Notes: generated by a model not told the origin, from the sequence alone. Numbered from the stretch's first letter, positions 17,764 to 27,249 are shown. The stretch: DNA of 64,000 bases from Helicobacter marmotae (GCF_003364255.1 NZ_NXLR01000009.1:1-64000), one strand, 5' to 3'. A program made the numbers and translations.

Positions 17764-17994
17764 ATGGCAACAGTAATTAGACTTACAAAAATGGGACGCA
17801 AAAAGAAACCTTTTTATCGTATTGTTGTAACAGATTCCCGCAAAAAACGCGATGGTGGTTGGATAGAATCTTTAGGTTATTACAATCCTTTAGTGGAGCC
17901 GCCACTTGTGAAATATGACGCACAAAGACTAGAGTATTGGAAAAGTGTAGGTGCAAAAATGAGCGAGAGAGTATCAAAGCTTACCTCAAAATAG
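17764..17994 (+). CDS. rpsP: 30S ribosomal protein S16
   Basis: 76 aa, the normal length. The N-terminus [20 protein letters not shown] and the block [13 protein letters not shown] are the S16 signature; the C-terminus has [13 protein letters not shown]16 binds 16S rRNA and stabilises the small subunit. It is first in the operon rpsP-khpA-rimM-trmD-rplS, a classic translation cluster in which 16S maturation and tRNA m1G37 methylation genes travel together. Confidence 0.97.
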   Translation: MATVIRLTKMGRKKKPFYRIVVTDSRKKRDGGWIESLGYYNPLVEPPLVKYDAQRLEYWKSVGAKMSERVSKLTSK

Positions 17995-18021
17995 CTCTCT
18001 TAAGCCCTGAATAAAGAAGTA

Positions 18022-18264
18022 ATGATGATTGAAGATTTTATTAGAGAATATGCAAAAAAAATAGCCAACAAGCCCGAAGCCATAGATATACAAATACAAG
18101 ATGCAGAAGATAATACAAGAGAAATACTCATCTTGGCAGATTCCCAAGATGTGGGGAGATTGATAGGGCGAGATGGGAAAATGGTAGGCTCGCTTAAAAC
18201 ATTTATTTCTGGCACAAAAGCTAAAGATGGTAAAAATTATCGAATCGCCGTGCAAGCGCATTAA
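18022..18264 (+). CDS. khpA: KH-domain RNA-binding protein KhpA
   Basis: 80 aa. A single KH domain with the GxxG loop in VGRLIGRDGKMVGSLKTFI. Standard position between rpsP and rimM supports the KhpA/YlqC assignment. The family binds RNA and in Gram-positives partners KhpB/EloR in cell-envelope control; its role in Helicobacter is not established. Two adjacent ATGs (18022 and 18025) are possible starts, AAGAAG being just upstream. Confidence 0.85.
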   Translation: MMIEDFIREYAKKIANKPEAIDIQIQDAEDNTREILILADSQDVGRLIGRDGKMVGSLKTFISGTKAKDGKNYRIAVQAH

Positions 18265-18301
18265 TACTTACCTTGCATAGCTCTCACTTTAAGAATTTAA
18301 T

Positions 18302-18844
18302 ATGCCTAAAGCCCCCTCCTTTCTTCTTGTGGCAAAAATAGGTCGAGTTGTTGGAATACATGGAGATTTAAAACTTCATATTGTAAGTGATTTTCCCTCT
18401 ATTTTTATCCCCGAAGCTATATTTCATACTTTGTCATTTGGCACATTATGTATCTCCTCATTTGATACTAAAAGGAATCTGGTGCGTTTTGTTGGCTTCA
18501 CTTCGCGTGAGAGTGCTGCTAAATTAGTTAATTGTGAGCTTTACTCTACACTTGAAGAGAGCAAGGCAATGTGTGTGCTTAAAGAGGGGGAGTTTCTTTG
18601 GCAAGAGATGATAGGTGTAGGCGTGTATGATACATGCAATGGAGGGGAGCTAAAGCTAGGAGAAGTCAAGGATATTGAACGTATAGGGGCATTAGATTAT
18701 TTGCTGATTGCTACAGATTCTAAGCTTGTGTCTTTGGGCTTAAGGGAGGAGTTTTTTATCCCTAATATCGAGCATTATGTGCGAACGCTCTCAACGGAGG
18801 CGGTTATCACATGTGATGCCCTAAAACTCCTTGAGCAGAGTTAA
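18302..18844 (+). CDS. rimM: 16S rRNA processing protein RimM
   Basis: 180 aa. The N-terminal RimM domain opens with LLVAKIGRVVGIHGDLKLHIVSDFP, and the C-terminal PRC-barrel contains FLWQEMIGVGVYDTCNGGELKLGEVKDIERIGALDYLLI. RimM binds S19 and assists maturation of the 30S head. It ends immediately before trmD (3 bp gap to its ATG). It is slightly divergent but its operon position is diagnostic. Confidence 0.93.
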   Translation: MPKAPSFLLVAKIGRVVGIHGDLKLHIVSDFPSIFIPEAIFHTLSFGTLCISSFDTKRNLVRFVGFTSRESAAKLVNCELYSTLEESKAMCVLKEGEFLWQEMIGVGVYDTCNGGELKLGEVKDIERIGALDYLLIATDSKLVSLGLREEFFIPNIEHYVRTLSTEAVITCDALKLLEQS

Positions 18845-18847
18845 GTG

Positions 18848-19549
18848 ATGAAATTCTCTTTTCTCACACTTTTTCCTGCCCTTATAGAATCTTACTTCAC
18901 AGATTCTATACTCAAAAGAGCCATTGACAATGGGCTTATGAGTGTAGAATGTATTAATATCCGCTCCTATGCGCTTGATAAGTATAAAAAAGTTGATGAC
19001 CCTCCTATAAGTGGCGGTGCGGGGCAAGTGCTTAAAGCAGAAGTGCTAGATAGGGCTTTAAAAGACTTGGAGCATTCTCACATTATTTTTCTCACTCCTT
19101 GTGGGAAGCCCTTTAAACACACTGACGCAAGACGTTTGAGCCAAAAACCTCATATAAGCTTTGTATGCGGGCGATATGAGGGCTTTGATGAACGTGTGAT
19201 TGAGCGGCATGCAAATGAAGTGCTAAGTATAGGTGATTTTATCCTTACAGGGGGGGAATTACCTGCATTGATGATGTGTGATAGCATTTCGCGTTTTATC
19301 CCCAATGTGCTTGGCAATGCCAATTCTTTGCATAATGAAAGCTTTGAAGATAATCTCCTTGCCCCGCCGAGTTTTGCTAAAGTTACGCATAGCGATATGT
19401 TTTCCCCTGTGCCTTCAGTGTATTTAAAGGGAAACCATAGTAAAATCACCAGCTTAAAACGACACTTAGCATTGTGCAAGACAAAATATTTTAGACCAGA
19501 TTTGTATCAAGCTTACATACATTCAGAGCATGAGAAGAGAAAGGAATAG
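18848..19549 (+). CDS. trmD: tRNA (guanine37-N1)-methyltransferase
   Basis: 233 aa from the ATG at 18848; a GTG directly in front is also in frame. TrmD makes m1G37 next to the anticodon and prevents +1 frameshifting, using AdoMet held in a trefoil knot. Motifs are [50 protein letters not shown] and [17 protein letters not shown]. The G7 run inside the last motif encodes conserved glycines and is not likely a contingency tract. rplS follows after 2 bp. Confidence 0.97.
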   Translation: MKFSFLTLFPALIESYFTDSILKRAIDNGLMSVECINIRSYALDKYKKVDDPPISGGAGQVLKAEVLDRALKDLEHSHIIFLTPCGKPFKHTDARRLSQKPHISFVCGRYEGFDERVIERHANEVLSIGDFILTGGELPALMMCDSISRFIPNVLGNANSLHNESFEDNLLAPPSFAKVTHSDMFSPVPSVYLKGNHSKITSLKRHLALCKTKYFRPDLYQAYIHSEHEKRKE

Positions 19550-19551
19550 CC

Positions 19552-19908
19552 ATGAGAAATCGTTACATACAGAGTTTTAATGACGCGCAAATTGCTGGGA
19601 AGCAGGTCCCTCAATTTAAGGCTGGAGATACATTAAGATTGGGCATTAAGATTCAAGAGGGTGATAAAAGCAGGGTGCAGTATTTTGAGGGTGTGTGTAT
19701 TGCTATTCGTGGAAATGGTGTAGATAAAACTTTCACTACAAGAAAGATAGGCGCAAATAATGTCGGCGTTGAAAAGACATTCCCGCTTTATAGTGTGAGC
19801 TTGGAGAGTATAGAGGTTTTGCGTATAGGGCGCGTTAGAAGAGCAAAGCTCTATTACCTCCGCACAAGAAGAGGCAAGGCAGCACGTATTAAAGAATTGC
19901 GCAAATAA
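19552..19908 (+). CDS. rplS: 50S ribosomal protein L19
   Basis: 118 aa, normal length. The blocks [42 protein letters not shown] and [28 protein letters not shown] are characteristic of L19, which sits at the 30S-50S interface. It is last in the rpsP operon; a hairpin at 19998-20019 probably ends the transcript. Confidence 0.97.
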   Translation: MRNRYIQSFNDAQIAGKQVPQFKAGDTLRLGIKIQEGDKSRVQYFEGVCIAIRGNGVDKTFTTRKIGANNVGVEKTFPLYSVSLESIEVLRIGRVRRAKLYYLRTRRGKAARIKELRK

Positions 19909-19997
19909 GTTTTATTAGAGTTACGTGCTTAGGTGCAAGTGTTTAATCACACTTCTCTCATAAATATTTAAATCCCCATTCCTTTTTATATTCTCTC

Positions 19998-20019
19998 AAG
20001 GGAGTTTCTCTCCTCCCTT
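19998..20019. terminator. Candidate terminator between rplS and the convergent Maf gene
   Basis: A perfect 7-bp stem AAGGGAG/CTCCCTT with an 8-nt loop is followed by TAATCTTTATTT on the plus strand. It lies between convergent genes and touches the stop codon of the minus-strand gene, so it may serve both directions. Confidence 0.5.
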
Positions 20020-22040
20020 TAATCTTTATTTGCTGATATGCAAAGCATCTTATAGCTCATAATCATTTTGCTTAGAGTGTTTTCTATAATCTCCACACAT
20101 CGCCCATAAAAGGGTAAGATATTATCACCGGGAATATGCAGGGCACATAACATCATAGTATGCAGCATATGCGCAATGCTCCCCTCGAGCAGCACTCCCA
20201 CAAAAGGGCTCTTTGCAGATTCTCTAAGTGTTATGGCATGGATTTTATCAATACGAGTAAAAAGCTCTTGTTTGCTTTGTGGAGGCTTGTTTGTCTCTTT
20301 TATGTTTTCACACAAGGCTTGCAAGATAGTCTTTTTGTAGCCCTCAAGCTCATTTTGGTAGAAGTTATCGTGTTTAAAGACCTTCGCTTTCTCTTCACAC
20401 ATATAGCTTTTAAGCTCTTTTACATACTTTTGTTTATCGATTTTGCGCAAGCTAAAGTCTTGCACTTTTGCACAACGCGTGCCATAAATATAGGCTCCAT
20501 CTCCTAGATTGATAACAAGTTTTGGCGTGAATGCTTCTATAGCCCTGCTCATCATCGCACTTGATAAGCTAAATAGCGCATCTGCATAGACTTCATATTC
20601 TCCATTGCCCTGCACCATATAGGCATTTTGCGGGATAATGCTTTGCTCCTCCCCATAATATGAGCCCTTTGCGTGCTTAGCTTTGCCTTTAATATACCCG
20701 CAATCAAGCCCACATATTATGACCTCTTCGCTTAGCAAACATGCAAGTGCAAAGCCCGCATTCCCCACATATGGCGCAGCAAATTCTATGACGCTTCTAG
20801 GGCTACCAAAATACGCACTCGCACTCCCCCCACGCATAAATATATACGCCTCTTTGGCAAGGCTTATTGCACTAGGTTGTACCATATTGCCACATAAAAG
20901 TGTGCTATCCCCCAAGGGAGCAGATTCTAAGACATCTTTAAGATAGCTAATGCGCTCAATTTCAATTTGAAAATCAGGCATAATGCCCGCATTTTTAAGC
21001 ACTTTAAGCGCAGTCCCGCAGCTAAAGATAATCATCTTATGCGCATTTGCCTTAATAAAATCTAGCAAATGATCTAAACTCGCTCCATTGCCCACCACAC
21101 AAATAGGGGCATTCACGCGCTTAGGGAGATGAAGGATAGGATATTTGCTCCTCCCCCCATTACCTAGATTAATAAACGTGTTTCTTACCCCTATCATTTC
21201 ATCATCAAAGCTCCCCCACCCGCGCGAATTAATCGCATAGCTCTCTGCGACTTGGTCTTTCACTGCTTGGAGTTTCGGGCTATCATAGAGGCATAGCTCT
21301 AAGCGGATGAAGTTATTGGTAATACGCCTCTGCGTGAAATAATTTTGCACAAATTCTCTATGCAATATATCTTTTACAAAAAGATAGCACGAGCGCTCGC
21401 TTACGCGTTCAAACAAAAGGGGGTAATCTATAAAATAAAGTGAGATTCGAAACAAATCTATATCTTCCTCAAAAAGGAGTAATGAATGGAAGCGATAGCC
21501 CTTTTCAAGTAAAAATTGTAAAAACATTCCCCCAAGTAAGCCAAAAAGTGTCACATTGGGCAAAAAATATGGGGGCAAACTCATATGATTGCTTCCTTGA
21601 AAATCTCTAAACAGCATATCAATCATAGGATTACACGCACTTGCGGTAAGTGGGAGGGTTTTTTCATCAAGTTTGTGGAGGGCTAAGTGGTTGGTGTAGA
21701 TTCTATATGCGGGGTTGTTAAGCGGGTTTTCGGAGAGGGCGAGATTGCGCTCATACATACTATGTGAGGTGGCATTATCTCGCTTTTGTGTGGGATATAC
21801 AAAAACCTTAGAATGCACATCAATGATATTAAGATGGTCCTCATGCAAATAGAGATTGTATTGCTTAATGGGTGCATTCAGCTCATTGCTAAGCTTTGCG
21901 TTTAATGAAGCAAAAAATTCCATATTAAGCGCATATCGCCTAGCAGTGTAAGATTCTAAAAGCTCAAAGCGATTTTGGCAGATATGAAGTAGGGAATCTG
22001 CACTAAAAGTTGAGCTTGCTCCTTTTGTATCCTCTTGCAT
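20019..22040 (-). CDS. Motility-associated factor glycosyltransferase (Maf, DUF115 family)
   Basis: 673 aa. The central part has the DUF115/MptE-like fold: PICVVGNGASLDHLLDFI, KMIIFSCGTALKVL, PDFQIEIER, EVIICGLDCGYIKGKAKHAKG and YEVYADALF. Maf proteins in Campylobacter and Helicobacter transfer pseudaminic or legionaminic acid onto flagellin in the cytoplasm before export and are needed for motility. No flagellin or nonulosonate gene is adjacent. It is a stand-alone minus-strand gene, 56 bp after pepQ, possibly cotranscribed with it. No repeat tract is seen, though Maf genes are often phase variable in Campylobacter. Confidence 0.8.
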   Translation of the reverse strand: MQEDTKGASSTFSADSLLHICQNRFELLESYTARRYALNMEFFASLNAKLSNELNAPIKQYNLYLHEDHLNIIDVHSKVFVYPTQKRDNATSHSMYERNLALSENPLNNPAYRIYTNHLALHKLDEKTLPLTASACNPMIDMLFRDFQGSNHMSLPPYFLPNVTLFGLLGGMFLQFLLEKGYRFHSLLLFEEDIDLFRISLYFIDYPLLFERVSERSCYLFVKDILHREFVQNYFTQRRITNNFIRLELCLYDSPKLQAVKDQVAESYAINSRGWGSFDDEMIGVRNTFINLGNGGRSKYPILHLPKRVNAPICVVGNGASLDHLLDFIKANAHKMIIFSCGTALKVLKNAGIMPDFQIEIERISYLKDVLESAPLGDSTLLCGNMVQPSAISLAKEAYIFMRGGSASAYFGSPRSVIEFAAPYVGNAGFALACLLSEEVIICGLDCGYIKGKAKHAKGSYYGEEQSIIPQNAYMVQGNGEYEVYADALFSLSSAMMSRAIEAFTPKLVINLGDGAYIYGTRCAKVQDFSLRKIDKQKYVKELKSYMCEEKAKVFKHDNFYQNELEGYKKTILQALCENIKETNKPPQSKQELFTRIDKIHAITLRESAKSPFVGVLLEGSIAHMLHTMMLCALHIPGDNILPFYGRCVEIIENTLSKMIMSYKMLCISANKD

Positions 22041-22096
22041 TGGCGCACTTTCATTAGAGTAATATCATCATAGTGCCTCTATCGTAGTACTTTTCA

Positions 22097-23146
22097 TCAC
22101 AATACTTCCGGGCGACCATTTTTCATAACCACAAGGTCTTCGATTCTAATGCCAAACTTTTGGGGGAGATAAATACCGGGCTCAATGGAAAATACCATAT
22201 TATCTTCAATAATATCCTCGCTTAGGCGGGAAATGCGAGGGAGCTCATGTATATCAAGCCCCACACCATGCCCTGTGCTATGCACAAAATACTCACCATA
22301 GCCACTTTTTTCAATAACTCCCCTTGCAATAGCATCAATTTCTTTTCCACTCATACCTGTGCGTGCCTTTTGAATCGTCTCTTCTTGTGCTTTCAGCACA
22401 ATGTCGTAGATTTTTTGCACAAAGGGGTCTTTAAAGTGTTGTTTTTTGCTAAAGTTTATATCCCCTCTTATACTTGCTGTGCGCGTCATATCTGAGCAAT
22501 ATCGCTGGTATTTAATCCCCGCGTCAAAAAGCAGCACATCATTTTTATGTAGCAAACATTTAGGGCTAGGGAGGGCATGGGGTTTAGCCGCATTGGCATT
22601 AATCCCAACGATAGGCTCAAAGCTTAGCTCATAATCTCCAAAATGGCTTAAAAACCCCATAGCTTGGTAGTGTAATTGCTTTTCATTTGGAGATTTTTTC
22701 AGCATTTTTTGTAATGCATTTCCAAAGTGTTTGAAAGCCTTTTTATTGAGTTTTTGACTTTTTGCGATTTTATCAATCTCATCTTGCGTTTTGATGATAC
22801 GCAAATATTGATGAAAGTTTGCCTTAGGCTTTAGGCTACAAGATATGGCTTCACACCTTGCCTCTAGGGATTGATAGAGCGCGAGACTAAGTTCTTGTGG
22901 GTTAAAGATAAGCTCTTTGACTTGTGCTTTTTTAAGCACTTCTTGTGCGCTTTGGAGAAAGTCGCTAGATTCTATCACTTGCGTATGGGGGAATGTGCTC
23001 TCTTTTGCCTCTAAGCTATAGCGAGCATCGGTAAAAAAATACCGCTCATCGTCTATGCGTAAGATAAGCGCATTATCGCAACTAAAGCCACATTCATAAT
23101 ATTGGGCGTTTTCATTGAGTGTGATGTAAATAAGCGGTGTTTTCAT
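22097..23146 (-). CDS. pepQ: Xaa-Pro peptidase (M24 family)
   Basis: 349 aa metallopeptidase cleaving Xaa-Pro bonds. The N-terminal creatinase-like domain (ALILRIDDERYFFTDARYSLEA) is followed by the pita-bread catalytic domain. Metal ligands appear in VLLFDAGIKYQRYCSDMTRT (two Asp), YFVHSTGHGVGLDIHE (His), VFSIEPGIYLP (Glu) and GIRIEDLVV (Glu). The start overlaps the aroQ stop in an ATGA arrangement, indicating translational coupling. H. pylori also has pepQ next to aroQ, as far as I recall. PepQ versus PepP is not settled by sequence alone. Confidence 0.9.
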   Translation of the reverse strand: MKTPLIYITLNENAQYYECGFSCDNALILRIDDERYFFTDARYSLEAKESTFPHTQVIESSDFLQSAQEVLKKAQVKELIFNPQELSLALYQSLEARCEAISCSLKPKANFHQYLRIIKTQDEIDKIAKSQKLNKKAFKHFGNALQKMLKKSPNEKQLHYQAMGFLSHFGDYELSFEPIVGINANAAKPHALPSPKCLLHKNDVLLFDAGIKYQRYCSDMTRTASIRGDINFSKKQHFKDPFVQKIYDIVLKAQEETIQKARTGMSGKEIDAIARGVIEKSGYGEYFVHSTGHGVGLDIHELPRISRLSEDIIEDNMVFSIEPGIYLPQKFGIRIEDLVVMKNGRPEVL

Positions 23147-23625
23147 TTGTTTTTGTCTTGTTGGCTTTGCTGGGCTTTAAGGGCTTGTATTTCATTGGCA
23201 ATTTGCAAGATTCCCATGAGCGCTAAATGATAGCCAAATGCACCAAATCCTGTAATCACCCCCGCACTTACTGCCCCTGTGTAGCTTTTTGTGCGGTATT
23301 CCTCACGCGCGTGGATATTGCTAATATGCACTTCAATCACAGGCACCCCACAGCTTGCAATGCTATCGGCAATGGCAATAGAAGTATGAGAAAATGCCGC
23401 AGGATTGATAATAACTCCCACATATTCTCCGCCAATACACTCTTGAAGTTTGTCAATAATCTCTCCTTCAAAATTACTTTGAAAAAACTCCAATTCTGCG
23501 CCATTTTGCTTAGCTTGTGCTGAGAGATTCTGATGTATTTGCTCTAATGTGAAATGCCCATAAATCTGTGGCTCGCGATGTCCTAAGATATTGAGATTTG
23601 GTCCTTGAATCACTAAGATTTTCAT
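23143..23625 (-). CDS. aroQ: Type II 3-dehydroquinate dehydratase
   Basis: 160 aa from the ATG at 23625. An in-frame extension to 23763 is rejected because AAAAGGGG precedes this ATG and the family starts at MKILVIQGPNLNILGHREPQ. The enzyme catalyses the third shikimate-pathway step in aromatic amino-acid synthesis. Other signatures are FFQSNFEGEIIDKLQE, IINPAAFSHTSIAIADSI and VPVIEVHISNIHAREEYR (catalytic His). It belongs to a minus-strand series plsY-folB-aroQ-pepQ. Confidence 0.96.
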   Translation of the reverse strand: MKILVIQGPNLNILGHREPQIYGHFTLEQIHQNLSAQAKQNGAELEFFQSNFEGEIIDKLQECIGGEYVGVIINPAAFSHTSIAIADSIASCGVPVIEVHISNIHAREEYRTKSYTGAVSAGVITGFGAFGYHLALMGILQIANEIQALKAQQSQQDKNK

Positions 23626-23728
23626 ATTACCCCTTTTGTTAGCTTTGCCTCCATTATAGCAAATAAAAGCACACCATAGCTTAAAGAGCCTTTGTCGTGC
23701 GTTTGTGAATTGAGGCAGCACATTAGGC

Positions 23729-24067
23729 TTAAAATACTTTTGTGATACTCGCTCCCACAACACAAGGGGCTAGGATTTGAGGCTTTTTAATGCACAATGT
23801 GAGATGTGTGATATTACTAAAATGGGCTTTAAGTTTATGGCTTATATCAATAAGGGCAGATTCTAAAAGCCCATATGTATTGCTTTGTATGTAATGCTCT
23901 ATTTGCTCGCAGATTTTGGCATAATTAAGATAGCACTCATCATCATAAATATAAGTAATATGGGCTTCTATGATGAGCTTTTGAGGCTTGATGCGCTCTT
24001 GTGGTAACACCCCAATGATCGCCTCAAAGCAGAGATTTTCAATGTGTAAGACAATGCTCTCATTCAC
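23729..24067 (-). CDS. folB: Dihydroneopterin aldolase-like protein FolB
   Basis: 112 aa, the usual size. VLHIENLCFEAIIGVLPQERIKPQKLIIEAHI is the FolB start, with the conserved GVxxxER; the C-terminus has LCIKKPQI. FolB cleaves dihydroneopterin to 6-hydroxymethyl-dihydropterin for folate synthesis. A Lys and Tyr normally present in the active site are not all obvious by eye, so activity is probable rather than shown. It overlaps plsY by 4 bp. Confidence 0.85.
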   Translation of the reverse strand: MNESIVLHIENLCFEAIIGVLPQERIKPQKLIIEAHITYIYDDECYLNYAKICEQIEHYIQSNTYGLLESALIDISHKLKAHFSNITHLTLCIKKPQILAPCVVGASITKVF

Positions 24068-24738
24068 AAAACTTTACCCTCTTGCCCGCTAAAAAGTCGC
24101 CTGATATTAGGGATATGTGTATAGAGGATTAAAAGCCCTATAAGCACTACAGGCGTATGTGTGTGGATTTGAGAGACTATAGAGATAGCATCTGGCAGGG
24201 GCAAGCTATAAGGCAGCACAAAGGTAAGGGCAATGCCGCTTAAAACTCCTACAAGTGAGGAGATAGAGGAGATTTTAAAGACTTTGCCTACAATGCCCCA
24301 GATAATAAGCCCACATATACCCTCACAAGGGATAAGCAAAAGTACAGAGCCAATCGCCGTAGCCACACCCTTACCGCCTTTAAAGCCCAAAAATGGGCTA
24401 TAGCAATGCCCTAAAATCGCCAAAAATGCGATAGTCCATTGCGTTTCATAGCTAAGAGAAAAGGCTTTAGCAAGGGCTACTACAATAAGCCCTTTTGTCG
24501 CATCAAGCACGATAGTGAGTATTGAGAGAAACTTTGCATTTTTTTCATCTTTCTCTTTGAGTGCGCGATAGACATTTGTCGCTCCAATGCTGCCCGAACC
24601 AATTTCTCGTATATCTGTCTTAAGGCTAAGCTTGACTAAAAGCCACCCAAATGGAATCCCTCCAATGATAAATGCGAGGATATAAAAAATCACATTGATA
24701 TTTGAGAGGATATACAGCACGTTTGATAAAACACTCAT
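24064..24738 (-). CDS. plsY: Acyl-phosphate glycerol-3-phosphate acyltransferase PlsY
   Basis: 224 aa integral inner-membrane enzyme making lysophosphatidic acid from acyl-phosphate. It has five or more hydrophobic segments and the three family motifs: IREIGSGSIGATNVYR, LGFKGGKGVATAIGS and IHTHTPVVLIG followed by HIPNIRRLFSGQEGK. ATGA overlap with folB places it at the head of the minus-strand operon. It works with PlsX, which is not in the window. Confidence 0.95.
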   Translation of the reverse strand: MSVLSNVLYILSNINVIFYILAFIIGGIPFGWLLVKLSLKTDIREIGSGSIGATNVYRALKEKDEKNAKFLSILTIVLDATKGLIVVALAKAFSLSYETQWTIAFLAILGHCYSPFLGFKGGKGVATAIGSVLLLIPCEGICGLIIWGIVGKVFKISSISSLVGVLSGIALTFVLPYSLPLPDAISIVSQIHTHTPVVLIGLLILYTHIPNIRRLFSGQEGKVL

Positions 24739-24777
24739 TTCTTTCCTTTTAGCGGGGTTAAAGGGCGGATTATAGCA

Positions 24778-25107
24778 TTATTTCGTGATGAGTTGGACAT
24801 TTGCAGAGGCAAGGGAACTAAAATCATCATCATAAAAATACACATTCTCTAAGCCCTCTTGCACAAGCTCTGTGCCTAAAATACTCGCTGTATGCCCAGA
24901 ATAGCACACAAGGGCACATTTTTTACTAGGATTATTTTTAATAAAAGCATAAATATCATAAGGATTATTGAGATGATGAGAATCTTTAATATGGCAAAGT
25001 GTGTAATCCTCCACATAGCGCATATCAATAATGCAAAAACTTTCATCTAAATCTTTAGCATATAAGGGTGTAGCAAGGCTAAGATTGTTTTTCCCTTTGA
25101 GTTCCAT
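24778..25107 (-). CDS. Rhodanese-like domain protein
   Basis: 109 aa from the ATG at 25107, preferred over an upstream in-frame ATG at 25161 because AAAGGA lies 5 nt in front. A single rhodanese domain with FCIIDMRYVEDYTLCHIKDSHHLN and the active loop VCYSGHTAS, where the sulphur-accepting Cys is present. Such proteins carry persulphide sulphur in the cytoplasm. No signal peptide. Partner unknown. It is divergent from the polysaccharide locus. Confidence 0.85.
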   Translation of the reverse strand: MELKGKNNLSLATPLYAKDLDESFCIIDMRYVEDYTLCHIKDSHHLNNPYDIYAFIKNNPSKKCALVCYSGHTASILGTELVQEGLENVYFYDDDFSSLASANVQLITK

Positions 25108-25183
25108 ATATTTCCTTTGTGGGTAATTTGATACATTGTAACGTATAAAAACGTATGTCAAGTGTTTTTAAGACAAACTACAC

Positions 25184-25189
25184 TACAAT
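25184..25189 (+). promoter_or_regulatory. Possible -10 hexamer of the polysaccharide locus
   Basis: TACAAT lies upstream of the first glycosyltransferase gene in the divergent intergenic region. No -35 match is evident. Proposed only from position and similarity to TATAAT. Confidence 0.35.
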
Positions 25190-25255
25190 CCCTGCCATTT
25201 TATATTATTGATATTGGGCATTTACACACCCAACACCAATGCACAAAGGGCATAT

Positions 25256-26070
25256 TTGAAAGATAAAACACATAAAGCGCATAATTCTTGGCTTGTTTCT
25301 ATCATCATTCCTAGCTTTAATACTGCTGCATTTTTGGATTATGCGCTTTGCTCTGTTTTAAATCAAAGCTACCTCCATTGGGAGGCGATTGTGGTTGATG
25401 ATGCTTCGGTAGATGATTCTAGAGACATTATAGAATCTTATGCCAATAGAGACAAGCGCTTTAAGCCTATTTATTTGCAAAGCAATCAAGGTGTGAGTGC
25501 CGCGCGTAACCTCGCCCTACTTGCTGCCAATGGGCGATTTATTGCGTTTTTAGATTCTGATGATGTATGGGAAAAACATAAATTAGAGCTGCAAGTAAAA
25601 ACAATATTAGAGCAAGATGTCGCCTTAAGTTATGGGGCTTATCGTGTGATTTCACAAGATGGAGTAGGTTTGGGTGATTTTATCCCAAAGGGAAGTTTAG
25701 ATTATGAAGATATGCTTAAGACTTGTCAAATCGGTAATTCCACCGCGATGTATGATACTTATAAGGTAGGGAAGATTCAATCCGGGAGCATTCGTCATGA
25801 TTATGAGCTGTGGCTAAGCATTTTGCGTCAGCATAGTTCATGTATTGCCCCCCCCCCCTGTGTGCCTCAAAGCCTAATCCCACATATCTAGCTGCTATTA
25901 GAATCCGCAAAGGCAGCGATACTTACAATAAACTTAAAGCCGCATACCGCCAATGGTACGTTTATCGAGAAGTGCTGGGTTTGGGCTTTTTGAGAAGCGT
26001 GTATTATTTTAGCCATTATTGCTTTTTTGGCTTTTTGAAACGTTATTCTTACTTTCATAAAAGATTCTAA
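25256..26070 (+). CDS. Glycosyltransferase family 2, phase-variable and out of frame at a C11 tract
   Basis: GT-A fold glycosyltransferase that transfers a sugar to a growing surface glycan. The start is probably the TTG at 25256 (AAAGGG 5 nt upstream); an in-frame TTG at 25208 is an alternative. The first part encodes VSIIIPSFNTAAFLDYALCS, WEAIVVDDASVDDS, GVSAARNLAL and FLDSDDVWEKHKLE (DxD-type motif). After codons for CIAPPP in the C11 run (25848-25858) this frame stops at 25891. The rest, PLCASKPNPTYLAAIRIRKG onward to 26070, continues in the +1 frame. Twelve (or nine) C residues would give one 271-aa protein, so the sequence shows an OFF state. The next gene starts right after the restored stop. 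Confidence 0.85.
25848..25858 (+). repeat. Homopolymeric C11 contingency tract
   Basis: Eleven consecutive C residues inside the GT2 gene. Slipped-strand mispairing in such tracts switches glycosyltransferase genes in Helicobacter and Campylobacter. The frame is restored by a net gain of one or loss of two bases. Confidence 0.9.
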
Positions 26071-27240
26071 ATGGCTCAAATATCTTTAAGACTTCAGTAT
26101 GCCCTTTGGATTTTTCTATGTGTATGCTATGTGCTCTTAGCTTTTAGCCCGCTTTTGAGCTTTATTTGTGCCTTATGTGTGCTTTTTGGCGCATATTGTG
26201 TGCTCTCTTCTCCTATGCGCATATCTTTAGGGGTGTGTATTATTCTAAGTGGGAGTATTATTTATGCGAGTAGGGTGTATTTTCATTGGGAGGGAGATGA
26301 TTTTATCCGCTATTTTCAAGCCTATTCCTTGCTTGCTAGAGAGGGCTTTGGGCATATTAATATATATGGCTTAGAAGCGGGGTTGCCCCTCTTTTATATG
26401 GCTTTAGTGGGGCTTTTTGGGGAGCTTTCTCCTGCTGGCGTGCTTTTTTGGACTATTTTATTCCCTAGTGTGCTCTTTTTAGTGTGGTTAGAGCAATATG
26501 CCATGAAGCATTTAGATAATGCCAATAAAGCCTTGTGCGTGTTTTTTACATTTTTGTTTTTTGATTTTTATATCCCCACAGAATACACAAGGCAATGTAT
26601 AAGCAGTATTTTTATACTCTATGCCTTGTGTGTGAAGGGCGCATTTTGGAGATATGCACATATTATATTTGCCCTTTGCTTTCATTTAAGTGCAATTTTA
26701 TTACTCCCTCCACTTTTTATGCTGAAAAAATACCCCAAATTCACACTCCTTGCTTGCTTTGGGCTTGTAGTTGTGCTTAGCCTTAGCTTTGCTTGGCTTT
26801 TAGGCTTATGGCAAATGGGCATTATCTCAAGGGATACTCCACTTTTTAATAAACTCGGATTCTATGCTCTGGGCTTTGGGGACTTTCGCCCTAATGTTAT
26901 TGAGCTTTTTTTCATTACATTTTTAGGTGCGCTTTTTCTTATCCCTAGTGATGATTCTCACAAAAAGCAATGGCGGTATTTTGTGTGGCTTTTTATTATG
27001 CTGTATTTCTCGCTTTATTTGGTGAGCGGGGGGATTGCTCATAGGGCAACCTTGCTTTTAAGCACTATTTTGCTGGGATTCTTGCTTTTTATGGGCTTTA
27101 GGGGCTTTATGATGTGTGCTTTGGGCTTTGGAGGATTGTGCTTTATCTATAAATGCAAGGTCTTGCTTTTTGGCAACAATGCCTATGAACTATGGCATAG
27201 CTATCCTGCTTATGGTGGGTGGTTTTATTATCTGTTTTAA
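26071..27240 (+). CDS. EpsG-family polysaccharide polymerase
   Basis: 389 aa, almost entirely hydrophobic with about ten membrane segments. The stretch WEGDDFIRYFQAYSLL near the N-terminus, IPTEYTRQCISSIFILYALC and CFHLSAILLLP are the conserved features of EpsG/Wzy-like proteins, which polymerise undecaprenyl-linked repeat units in the inner membrane. It starts immediately after the in-frame stop of the phase-variable GT2. With the Wzz-like gene next, it suggests a Wzy-type polymer made from this locus. A flippase is not visible here. Confidence 0.7.
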   Translation: MAQISLRLQYALWIFLCVCYVLLAFSPLLSFICALCVLFGAYCVLSSPMRISLGVCIILSGSIIYASRVYFHWEGDDFIRYFQAYSLLAREGFGHINIYGLEAGLPLFYMALVGLFGELSPAGVLFWTILFPSVLFLVWLEQYAMKHLDNANKALCVFFTFLFFDFYIPTEYTRQCISSIFILYALCVKGAFWRYAHIIFALCFHLSAILLLPPLFMLKKYPKFTLLACFGLVVVLSLSFAWLLGLWQMGIISRDTPLFNKLGFYALGFGDFRPNVIELFFITFLGALFLIPSDDSHKKQWRYFVWLFIMLYFSLYLVSGGIAHRATLLLSTILLGFLLFMGFRGFMMCALGFGGLCFIYKCKVLLFGNNAYELWHSYPAYGGWFYYLF

Positions 27241-27249
27241 GGAGAGAAT

